A DNA stretch of 20,679 bases from CAZHTS01 sp964535315 (GTDB taxonomy: Bacteria > Chloroflexota > Anaerolineae > Anaerolineales > Anaerolineaceae). Positions 14,445-20,679 of this stretch are shown piece by piece; position 1 is the first letter of the stretch, and every line of letters starts with the position of its first letter. The notes below the pieces were generated by a model, which was not told the origin of the DNA, searched no databases, and worked only from the letters and a program-made list of their open reading frames with translations. The stretch lies in the NCBI GenBank assembly GCA_964535315.1, contig CAZHTS010000079.1, positions 1 through 20,679 of the forward strand, read 5' to 3'. The translations under genes were made by a program, and so were the position numbers.

Positions 14445-15464
14445 TTGCGTAGAAAAATCATACTCATTACGGGGGCCAATGGCGAAGTCGGTCACGGCCT
14501 GATCCACCAGATTGTCGCCCAACCGGATCATCTGCCGATTCTGGCGTTGGACGTCAAACAGGTCGATCCATCCCTGTCGGGGTTGATTGATCGGGTGGTG
14601 ATTGGCGATATTCTGGATACCAAGCTGCTCGAAACCTTGAGTACCGAATATGAGATCGAGGCGATTTACCACCTGGCAGCGCTGCTCTCGACCGCCTCGG
14701 AATTTCATCCTGAAAATGCCCACCGGGTGAACGTGCAGGGGACGATCAATCTGCTCAAGCTGTCGGTGGACCAGGGTATGGCGCGTGGTATCCCGGTGCG
14801 CTTTGTCTATGCCAGTTCGGTGGCCGTCTTCGGAATGCCCGACCTGCCCACCAAACAAGCGGCGGGCGCCGTGGAGGAAGATCAATATCTCAGCCCGATC
14901 ACGATGTACGGCTGTAACAAGCTGTACTGCGAGCACCTGGGCCGCTACTACGCCCACCATTACCAGCAGTTGGGAGCGACCAAGTCTCTCGGCGTGGACT
15001 TTCGCTGCGTGCGGTTTCCGGGCTTGATCAGCGCGGTGACGGTTCCGACCGGGGGCACGAGTGACTATGCACCCGAAATGCTCCACGCGGCGGCGCAGGG
15101 CAAGCCCTACGCCTGTTTTGTGCGTGAGGATGCCACGATCCCTTTCATGGCCATGCCGGACGCGATCAAAGCCCTGCTGCGGCTGGCCCAGGCCCCGCGC
15201 GAGAATCTGAGCCGTCTGACCTACAACGTCGCCAGCTTCAGCCATTCCGCGCTGGAGTTGGCCGGGATGGTCAAAGCGGCCTTCCCTGGCGCGGTGATCA
15301 CGTTCAAGCCCTCGGACGCCCGCCAGCGGATTGTGGATAGCTGGCCGGGCGGCATGGACGACCGCGCGGCGCGCCATGATTGGGATTGGTCGCCGGACTA
15401 CGACGCCGATCGCGCCTTCAACGATTATCTGATCCCGACGATCATGCGCCGCTATCGCCAGTGA
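14445..15464 (+). CDS. SDR-type NAD-dependent epimerase/dehydratase, probably L-threonine 3-dehydrogenase
   Basis: A 339-residue extended short-chain dehydrogenase. The NAD-binding motif is ITGANGEVG (8-16), with D36 as the adenine-ribose acid. The catalytic residues are S124/S125 (VYASSVAVFG), Y155 and K159 in YGCNK. The later block GGTSDYAPEMLHAAAQGKPY followed by IPFMAMPDAIKALL is characteristic of SDR-type threonine dehydrogenases, which turn L-threonine into 2-amino-3-ketobutyrate. Its partner KBL ligase is not in the window, so a related sugar-nucleotide epimerase remains possible. The TTG start at 14445 is preceded by GGAAGGA with 7-nt spacing. Confidence 0.82.
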   Translation: MRRKIILITGANGEVGHGLIHQIVAQPDHLPILALDVKQVDPSLSGLIDRVVIGDILDTKLLETLSTEYEIEAIYHLAALLSTASEFHPENAHRVNVQGTINLLKLSVDQGMARGIPVRFVYASSVAVFGMPDLPTKQAAGAVEEDQYLSPITMYGCNKLYCEHLGRYYAHHYQQLGATKSLGVDFRCVRFPGLISAVTVPTGGTSDYAPEMLHAAAQGKPYACFVREDATIPFMAMPDAIKALLRLAQAPRENLSRLTYNVASFSHSALELAGMVKAAFPGAVITFKPSDARQRIVDSWPGGMDDRAARHDWDWSPDYDADRAFNDYLIPTIMRRYRQ

Positions 15465-15471
15465 TGGGCGT

Positions 15472-15502
15472 CCTTGGGGGTGGGTTTCATCCCGCCCCCA
15501 GG
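15472..15502 (+). terminator. Terminator-like hairpin after the dehydrogenase gene
   Basis: CTTGGGGG-TGGG pairs with CCC-CCCCCAGG around a short loop, just after the stop codon. The tail (GTACCTTTGT) has only a weak T-run. Confidence 0.6.
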
Positions 15503-15596
15503 GTACCTTTGTACTGATTTTGAAGCTGTAAGCGTTGATCTCTCGCGTGCGGGGATCAAAATGTGATTAAAGTTGATAAAAAATTGTTGAAGAGTC

Positions 15597-15625
15597 TTGA
15601 TTTTAAAAAAAAGCCAATGTATTAT
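15597..15625 (+). promoter_or_regulatory. Promoter of the Flp pilin gene
   Basis: TTGATT at 15597-15602 and TATTAT at 15620-15625 with a 17-bp spacer. It lies in a markedly AT-rich stretch (15560-15625) whose A/T tracts could act as an UP element. Transcription starting near 15632 excludes a start codon at 15563 and supports the ATG at 15674. Confidence 0.7.
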
Positions 15626-15673
15626 GTGAGTACATTCGCTTCATTGGGAGCAATTATCGAAGGAGTTCCGAAC

Positions 15674-15820
15674 ATGTTGTATCAACCGCGTGAAGAAGGT
15701 CAGGGTCTCGTTGAGTATGCGCTCATCCTCGTCCTGGTCGCCGTTGTCGTGATCATCATCCTGGCCCTGCTCGGCCCGGCCATCGGCAACATCTTCTCCA
15801 ACATCGTCAACAACCTGTAA
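15674..15820 (+). CDS. Flp/Fap-type IVb pilin
   Basis: A 48-residue prepilin. The type IVb motif is EEG/QGLVEYALIL: cleavage by prepilin peptidase after the Gly would leave mature E5 and Y6, as in Flp pilins. One hydrophobic helix follows (ALILVLVAVVVIIILALLG) and a short tail (AIGNIFSNIVNNL). The ATG at 15674 has AGGAG at 15661-15665 with 8-nt spacing. An in-frame GTG/ATT-type extension to 15563 is upstream of the promoter and is rejected. No tad/cpa secretion genes are nearby, so it must use machinery encoded elsewhere. It has its own promoter and terminator. Confidence 0.92.
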   Translation: MLYQPREEGQGLVEYALILVLVAVVVIIILALLGPAIGNIFSNIVNNL

Positions 15821-15845
15821 TTCCTGTCGATCCTGTATCATCGCA

Positions 15846-15880
15846 GAGACCCGCTCACCGAGCGGGTCTTTCGTTTTATT
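15846..15880 (+). terminator. Terminator of the pilin gene
   Basis: AGACCCGCTC pairs perfectly with GAGCGGGTCT around ACC, followed by TTTCGTTTTATTT. It sits between convergent genes; the A-rich side needed for a good reverse terminator is absent. Confidence 0.92.
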
Positions 15881-15895
15881 TCGCCGCGGACGCCG

Positions 15896-16210
15896 CTACC
15901 GCTCGTCGTCCCCCGCCGCATCGAGATCGTCGATCAGATCGTCGACATCCTGATAGGTGAGGGTGCGGGCTTCGCGGTCCGGCAGATCGATCTCCAGGTC
16001 GGAGACTTCGAGATCGTAGGCCGGAACCACGACCGTGTAGCCGTTGTCCTCGGCCCACGCTCGCATCTCTTCGATGACCTCGTACAGCTCGCGATTATCG
16101 CTGACACGCGGGCCGCGAATGACAACCTCTTTGGTGGCTTCGGTGCCGTCGCCCCAGTACAAGGTGACGTGGCCATCTTCGGCTAATTCGATATAGGCAG
16201 GAGCACCCAT
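15896..16210 (-). CDS. Small acidic protein of unknown function, in operon with P-type ATPase
   Basis: 104 residues, soluble, strongly acidic with a very Asp-rich tail (YQDVDDLIDDLDAAGDDER). The N-terminal part (APAYIELAEDGHVTLYWGDGTEATKEVVIRG) looks like beta strands. The middle (NRELYEVIEEMRAWAEDNGYTVVV) reads as an amphipathic helix plus a strand. No family recognised. The ATG lies 5 bp after the ATPase stop and its purine-rich RBS (GAAGAAGGA) lies inside the ATPase end, so the two are co-expressed. The acidic tail could bind divalent cations, but that is a guess from composition and context. Confidence 0.75.
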   Translation of the reverse strand: MGAPAYIELAEDGHVTLYWGDGTEATKEVVIRGPRVSDNRELYEVIEEMRAWAEDNGYTVVVPAYDLEVSDLEIDLPDREARTLTYQDVDDLIDDLDAAGDDER

Positions 16211-16215
16211 TTCGT

Positions 16216-18663
16216 CTACCGTCCTTCTTCAGAGGGGATCAACACGCGGCGGAACACATCATACCGCCACAGCACCCGCACGACAATGCCCCAGGCGATC
16301 ACGGCGGCGAGCACGATGAACAGGTCTTTCCACGCCATCGTATTCAGCTCGAAGAACTCCCGCACGCCGGGGAAGGGGAAGATCAGCACGTAGAACACGA
16401 GCATCACCCCCGCCAGCCGGACGCGCCGCCGGTCGAAGCTCAACTGCTGCCCGCTTTCCCATTCGTCGGCGGAATGCTCGGCGAAGATGATCAGCAGCAG
16501 GCCGCACAGCAGGGCGGTGGTGGTCAACACTGTGCGCTGAAGCTGGATCGCTTCCTTGTGGTAGAGCAGGTAGACCAGCAGGGTGACGATGGTGATGCTG
16601 AAACCGGCGGGCAGAACGAATTCGCTCACCGCTTGCAGCAGCTTCTTCTGCGGCACACCGGATCGCGCCCAGATCGTCAGGAACAGCGCGGGAATGCCGA
16701 CCGGCAGGGTCGTCAGGATCGAGTTGTGCTTGGGCGTGAAGGGAAACTCCGCGCCGATGAAGCCCGCGATGATGATGAGCAGGGCGGTATACAGCGTGCG
16801 GGTTAGGAACAGCCGCATATTGTCCTGCATCCCGTTCAGGATGCGCTGGCCCTCTTTGATCGCTTCGGGCAGCACGTTGAACTGATCGCCCAGCAGCACC
16901 ATGTCCGCGACGGCGCGCGTCGCCTGGCTGCCGCTCTCCATCGCGATCCCCATCTGCGCCTGCTTGAGCGACAGCACGTCGTTCACGCCATCGCCCATCA
17001 TCGCCACGTAATGCCCCTGGGCGCGCAGGGCTTGCACGATGCGCTGCTTCTGTTCCGGCGTGATGCGTCCGAATACCGTCACCCGGTCCACCGTGTCGTT
17101 GAACTGACTCTCCGGCATTTCCGCCAGTTCCAGCCCGGAAATCACGCTGACGTCTTTGCTGATCCCGGCCAACTGCGCCAGCGCGGCCACTGTCTGCGGG
17201 TTGTCGCCGGAGATCAGCTTGAGCTGGATGCCCGCCTGACGGAACTGGTCCAACACCTGTTTGGCATCGGGCCGCAGCTCGTCGCTGAAGGTCAGCCAGC
17301 CCAACGGAGTCAGCCCCTCCGGGAGGTGCGGAACCCCGGCTTCCGGCAGCGCCGCGAGCGGCTCGGCGTGGTGGGCGAACAGCAGCACGCGCAGTCCCAG
17401 GTCGGCCCACAACTGCACGTCTCGCTGCATCAGTGCCCCGTCTGTCACGTGTGGCAGCAGGATTTCGGGCGCGCCCAGGACGTAGCTGCCGCGTACTCTG
17501 CCGGAGCCGTCGAACGCCGCGCCGCTCCACTTGTATTCCGACGAAAACGGAATCTGCACGCTGACCGGCTGGGCCGCGCCGGGGCAGGCTTCGGCGATGG
17601 CCTGCGCCGTGCGGTTGATCGCGCCCGTGCTGGCGGCGAAATCGCCCAACTGCTGGCGGAGAGCCGGTTCGTCGGCCTGGAGCGGGACGATCTGCCGCAG
17701 TTGGATGCGGTTGGTGGTCAGGGTGCCGGTTTTGTCCAGGCACAGCACGTCCACGTTGCTCAGCGATTCGACGGCATTGATCTGCTGCACCAGCGCGCCC
17801 CGGTTGGCGATGCGCACCGCGCCCAGCGCATACGCGACGGTGATCATCAGTAGCAAGCCCTGCGGCACCAGCGAGATCACGACCGCCGTATCCTGCACGA
17901 TCTGGCTGAACGATTCGTCCGTGATGGCGAACGAGAGGATCAGCAGGATCGCCAGGCTGATCGCCAGGATCACAAGGCCGCGCACCACGATGCTGATCTG
18001 CCACTGGAGCGGGGTGAGCACGCGCCGGTATTCGCGCGCTCCGGCGGTCAGTTGGTAGGCGAAGCTGTCCCGCCCCACTTTTTCGGCCACGTAGACCCCG
18101 CTGCCGCTTACGCAAAAGCTGCCGGACAGCAGTTGATCGCCCGGCCCCTTAGGAATGTGATCGGATTCGCCGGTCAGCAGCGATTCGTCCACGTCCACCC
18201 GCTGGTCGCTGATCAACGGGCCATCGACCACGATCTGGTCGCCGGGCCGGATCACCAGCGCGTCGCCGACCACGATCTCGGCGGGATCGACCGCCGTTTC
18301 CTGTCCACCCCGCCGCACGGTGATCTTGGGGCGGGTGAGCAGGGCGATCCGGTCCAACTGCTGTTTGGCGCGCAGTTCTTGAAAGATGCCGATGGCGACG
18401 TTCAGCAGCACGACCCCGCCGGTCACGACGGCGTCGCTCGGCTTGCCCACGCTGACCAGCACGATCATGATCGCGAACAGGATGATATTCGTCAGCGACA
18501 GGAAGTTCTCGCGCAGGATTTCGCTCAGCGAGCGGCTGGATTTGACCGGGACGTCGTTGGTCAATCCCTGGGCGCGGCGCTGTTGGACCTCGCCCGCGGA
18601 TAGACCGGCTGTGACCGGCGACGGTGAGGGCGTTGCGGAAGATGGCTGGACGGGATCGGTCAT
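16216..18663 (-). CDS. Cation-translocating P-type ATPase (CtpE-like)
   Basis: 815 residues with the full P-type architecture. Landmarks: actuator motif TGES at 164-167, phosphorylation motif DKTGTLTTN with D310, nucleotide-domain KWSGAAF near 378-384, SGDNP at 485-489, and hinge GDGVND at 557-562. About ten membrane helices are predicted, two before and two after the actuator and six at the C-terminus, with no heavy-metal-binding N-domain. The order and the segment after TM4 (NRGALVQQINAVESLSNVDVLCLDKTGT) resemble the CtpE group, reported as calcium transporters. TM4 reads VPQGL (266-270) where calcium pumps usually have PEGL, so ion specificity is uncertain. The start has AAGGAG upstream. 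Confidence 0.92.
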   Translation of the reverse strand: MTDPVQPSSATPSPSPVTAGLSAGEVQQRRAQGLTNDVPVKSSRSLSEILRENFLSLTNIILFAIMIVLVSVGKPSDAVVTGGVVLLNVAIGIFQELRAKQQLDRIALLTRPKITVRRGGQETAVDPAEIVVGDALVIRPGDQIVVDGPLISDQRVDVDESLLTGESDHIPKGPGDQLLSGSFCVSGSGVYVAEKVGRDSFAYQLTAGAREYRRVLTPLQWQISIVVRGLVILAISLAILLILSFAITDESFSQIVQDTAVVISLVPQGLLLMITVAYALGAVRIANRGALVQQINAVESLSNVDVLCLDKTGTLTTNRIQLRQIVPLQADEPALRQQLGDFAASTGAINRTAQAIAEACPGAAQPVSVQIPFSSEYKWSGAAFDGSGRVRGSYVLGAPEILLPHVTDGALMQRDVQLWADLGLRVLLFAHHAEPLAALPEAGVPHLPEGLTPLGWLTFSDELRPDAKQVLDQFRQAGIQLKLISGDNPQTVAALAQLAGISKDVSVISGLELAEMPESQFNDTVDRVTVFGRITPEQKQRIVQALRAQGHYVAMMGDGVNDVLSLKQAQMGIAMESGSQATRAVADMVLLGDQFNVLPEAIKEGQRILNGMQDNMRLFLTRTLYTALLIIIAGFIGAEFPFTPKHNSILTTLPVGIPALFLTIWARSGVPQKKLLQAVSEFVLPAGFSITIVTLLVYLLYHKEAIQLQRTVLTTTALLCGLLLIIFAEHSADEWESGQQLSFDRRRVRLAGVMLVFYVLIFPFPGVREFFELNTMAWKDLFIVLAAVIAWGIVVRVLWRYDVFRRVLIPSEEGR

Positions 18664-18693
18664 GGGCTAGGCTCCTTGGTGGTCGTGGTCGCA

Positions 18694-18722
18694 ATTGTGC
18701 CATGTGACCGGTCTGATGTAAA
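18694..18722 (-). promoter_or_regulatory. Promoter of the ATPase operon
   Basis: On the minus strand TTTACA (18722-18717) and CACAAT (18699-18694) are 17 bp apart, with an extended TGG before the -10. It is 30 bp from the ATPase start codon, with AAGGAG at 18677-18672. Confidence 0.45.
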
Positions 18723-18736
18723 ACAATGGCTGCCAG

Positions 18737-18765
18737 TTGACGCGCGTGGCACATTGCGCTAGTGT
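18737..18765 (+). promoter_or_regulatory. Possible promoter of the USP-DUF389 gene
   Basis: TTGACG (18737-18742) and TAGTGT (18760-18765) are 17 bp apart. A competing choice is TATAAG at 18776-18781 with TTGCGC at 18754-18759, which would give a nearly leaderless message. I cannot decide between them. Confidence 0.3.
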
Positions 18766-18791
18766 CACTGCCAGGTATAAGGTAGGAAACA

Positions 18792-20594
18792 TTGACGACT
18801 TCCCCCTCCCAGTCACCTTCCATTCAGGCCCGGCGGGTTCTGGTGCCGGTTGCCAATCCGGCGACCGCGCTGGATCTGATCCACATGGCCTGGAAGCTGA
18901 ACGTCGATCAGTCCGGGCGGGTGCTGGCGCTGTTGGTCACGGTGACGGGAACCGAGTCGACCCCGGCGGTGCTGGACGCGATCACCGCGATTGTCGAGGA
19001 GGCCCGCCAGGGCGGTATCCCGGTGGAACTGGTCACGCGCACCGCGCCCAACGTGGCCCGGGGGATTCTCGATGCTGCCCTGGAATATGGCGCGACGCTG
19101 TTGATCCTGGGCTTTCAAGCGCCCAACCGGGGACCGGCGGCGCTGGGCCCCATTGTCGAGGCCGTCGCGCGCACGACGCCGTGCGATCTGGTGGTCTATC
19201 GCAACCCCTCGCGCCTGCCCGTCAGTCCAGAAGAGATCGAGCGCGTGGTGCTCCCCCTGGACGGCAGCGAAAACTCCAAAGTGGCGGCCCGGCTGGGGCT
19301 GACGCTGAGCCAGGTCTATGAAGCCGCACCGGTAGCCTTTTATGTGCAGACGGACCCTGGTCTGCCGGAGTGGATGAGCCGGGCGCATATTGAAGCCTCG
19401 CTCGCCGGTCTGGACGAGACGCGCCGGGTGCAGCGCCAGGTGGTGCGTGCCAACGACATCGTGAGCGGTATTCTGACGCGCTGCGGCTCCAACGACCTGA
19501 TCGTGCTGGGATTCTCCGAACAAAGCTCGCTGGACCGGTGGATTTTCGGCGACGTGACGCAGCGCATGTTGGCCAGAGCGTCTGGCCCTGTCGTTCTGGC
19601 CAAGCGGGCCGCCGGGGATCGTCTGACGCTTTCGCAGCGGCTTCGTCGGCGCTGGGTAACCCGCCTTTCGCCCACGCTGACCCCTAGCGAGCGCCTGGAC
19701 ATGATCCGCCAGGCGGCTGAGCTGGGCCAGCCGGGGATCAATTTCGTAGTGTTGATGGTGCTCTCGTCGATGCTGGCATCCTTTGGTCTGCTGCAAAGCA
19801 GCGCTGCCGTCATCATCGGCGCGATGCTGGTGGCCCCGTTGATGTCGCCCTTGATGTCGTTTTCCATCGGGCTGCTGCAAGGCCATCTGCGGCTGATGCG
19901 GACGGCGGCGGTCACCGTTCTGATCGGGGTGCTGATCGCCCTGGGGGTGTCGCTCGTGGGCGGGCTGATCATGCCGCTGGATGTAGCGACCGCCGAGATG
20001 CTGTCGCGCGGCAGGCCCTCCCTGCTCGATCTGGGCGTGGCCCTGGCCTCCGGTGCGGCAGGGGCCTATGCGATGGCCCGCAAAGACATCCCTTCGGCAT
20101 TGGTTGGCGTGGCGATTGCGGCGGCCCTGGTCCCACCGTTGTGTACGGTGGGGTTGGCCCTGGCGTTTGGAAAATTCAGTCTGGCCTCCGGCGCGGGACT
20201 GCTCTTTTTGACAAACGTGGTGAGCATCACGCTGGCCGGGGTAGGAGTGTTTGCCTGGCTGGGACTGGTCCCGCCGCGCGAAGCCCGGACCAGGGATCGC
20301 CTGGCGGTTCTGGCCCTGGCGCTGGGCCTGCTGGTCCTGCCGTTAGCCAGCACCTTTCTTGACCTGGTCCACAGCGAACGTGACATCAGTCTCGCGCGTC
20401 ACGTGCTGCAAGACCAGTTTGACGGCGCGACGGTGATTTCGGTTGAACTCAAGAACGACAAGGTCCTGGCGACGGTGCGCGGCCCCGACATCATGTCCCG
20501 GCAGGATGTCGAAACCGCGCAGTTGGCCCTTGAAAAACGCCTGGGCCATGCCATCGATCTTGAGATTATCTATTGGCGTACCATTACGCCGTGA
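18792..20594 (+). CDS. Fusion of two universal-stress-protein domains with a DUF389 membrane domain
   Basis: 600 residues in three parts. USP-like domain 1 (about 13-150) starts RRVLVPVANPATALDLIHMA and ends PCDLVVYRNPS. USP-like domain 2 (about 155-285) starts ERVVLPLDGSENSKVAARL and ends GPVVLAKRA. The ATP-loop consensus G-x2-G-x9-G is degenerate in both (ILGFQAPNRGPAALG; VLGFSEQSSLDRWIFG). The DUF389 membrane domain (about 310-510) has several helices with AAVIIGAMLVAPLMSPLMSFSIG and DIPSALVGVAIAAALVPPLCTVGLAL, then a soluble tail. DUF389 has no settled function. The TTG start has AGGA 4 nt upstream; no better in-frame start exists. It is divergent from the P-type ATPase operon across 128 bp. 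Confidence 0.88.
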   Translation: MTTSPSQSPSIQARRVLVPVANPATALDLIHMAWKLNVDQSGRVLALLVTVTGTESTPAVLDAITAIVEEARQGGIPVELVTRTAPNVARGILDAALEYGATLLILGFQAPNRGPAALGPIVEAVARTTPCDLVVYRNPSRLPVSPEEIERVVLPLDGSENSKVAARLGLTLSQVYEAAPVAFYVQTDPGLPEWMSRAHIEASLAGLDETRRVQRQVVRANDIVSGILTRCGSNDLIVLGFSEQSSLDRWIFGDVTQRMLARASGPVVLAKRAAGDRLTLSQRLRRRWVTRLSPTLTPSERLDMIRQAAELGQPGINFVVLMVLSSMLASFGLLQSSAAVIIGAMLVAPLMSPLMSFSIGLLQGHLRLMRTAAVTVLIGVLIALGVSLVGGLIMPLDVATAEMLSRGRPSLLDLGVALASGAAGAYAMARKDIPSALVGVAIAAALVPPLCTVGLALAFGKFSLASGAGLLFLTNVVSITLAGVGVFAWLGLVPPREARTRDRLAVLALALGLLVLPLASTFLDLVHSERDISLARHVLQDQFDGATVISVELKNDKVLATVRGPDIMSRQDVETAQLALEKRLGHAIDLEIIYWRTITP

Positions 20595-20606
20595 TACGGG
20601 GGGTGT

Positions 20607-20679
20607 ATGAACGTTCTGCGCAAGCTCACCATTCAACGGCTGATGGTGGCGATCCTGTTCATCCTGCTGTTTGCGATGG
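20607..20679 (+). CDS. N-terminus of a membrane protein, cut by window edge
   Basis: The ATG at 20607, 12 bp after the DUF389 fusion stop and preceded by a G-rich RBS (CGGGGGGTGT), opens a frame to the window end. It begins MNVLRKLTIQRLMVAILFIL: a short basic stretch then a hydrophobic helix. This start is typical of sensor kinases and chemoreceptors, but 24 residues do not allow a family call. It may be in operon with the upstream gene. Confidence 0.6.
   Translation, partial: MNVLRKLTIQRLMVAILFILLFAM

Noticed and set aside
15563..15673. N-terminal extension of the pilin to a GTG-type start
   Set aside because: It would include the promoter itself; the ATG at 15674 has a good RBS and gives the normal short Flp leader.
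16259..18115. Alternative minus-strand frame of 618 codons inside the P-type ATPase gene
   Set aside because: It is Arg/Ala-rich (RRAARGAAGSR style) and overlaps a frame with every P-type ATPase motif.
1..20679. CRISPR arrays, tRNA or rRNA genes, prophage or conjugative modules
   Set aside because: I saw no regularly spaced direct repeats, no tRNA-like cloverleaf with conserved T-arm, no rRNA segments and no phage or transfer genes; the only mobile element is the group II intron.

Overview
This is a 20.7 kb, GC-rich, gene-dense bacterial chromosome segment. A chemoheterotrophic Chloroflexota member (Anaerolineae-like) is the most likely source. The basis is the style of the tiny Flp pilin, the PspC/LiaF-type pair, the long USP-USP-DUF389 fusion and the solo B12-riboswitch gene. 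This placement is inference; no rRNA or other marker gene is present. Promoters look like ordinary sigma-70 type (several have 17-bp spacers), many genes have clear AGGAG-type ribosome binding sites, and TTG/GTG starts are fairly common.

Layout. Positions 1-589 (minus) hold the N-terminal part of a membrane-anchored protein that runs off the left edge. A divergent FHA-domain gene (744-1286) ends in a rho-independent terminator. Directly after its U-tract sits a complete group IIC intron (1338-3206), whose reverse transcriptase/maturase is interrupted by one in-frame TGA. The intron ends 9 bases before the stop of a convergent GNAT acetyltransferase gene (3216-4064, minus). A PspC gene and a LiaF-like gene overlap by 4 bp (4198-5519). 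Then comes a promoter-leader-terminator unit of about 150 nt (5521-5706) in front of a small SWIM zinc-finger gene (5748-5999).

Positions 6159-9975 form an envelope or glycolipid block: a multi-spanning LPG-synthase-TM/flippase-like protein, a protoporphyrinogen-oxidase/UDP-galactopyranose-mutase-like flavoprotein, and UDP-glucose 6-dehydrogenase. The last has a perfect CRP-like palindrome upstream. Positions 10085-13033 are a tight operon of a catalytic M16 metalloprotease, a catalytically dead M16 partner, and AcpS.

The most interesting locus is 13034-14340. A strong promoter feeds a canonical cobalamin riboswitch and an intrinsic terminator, then a secreted alpha/alpha-barrel protein made of QxEDGGW-type repeats. 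That fold class is shared with the B12-binding domain of animal intrinsic factor and transcobalamin, so a secreted B12-capture protein is a reasonable hypothesis. Next come an SDR-type L-threonine 3-dehydrogenase (14445-15464), an orphan Flp pilin (15674-15820), and on the minus strand a small acidic protein in an operon with a CtpE-like P-type ATPase (15896-18663). Divergent from these is a USP-USP-DUF389 membrane fusion (18792-20594), followed by the first 24 codons of another membrane protein at the right edge.
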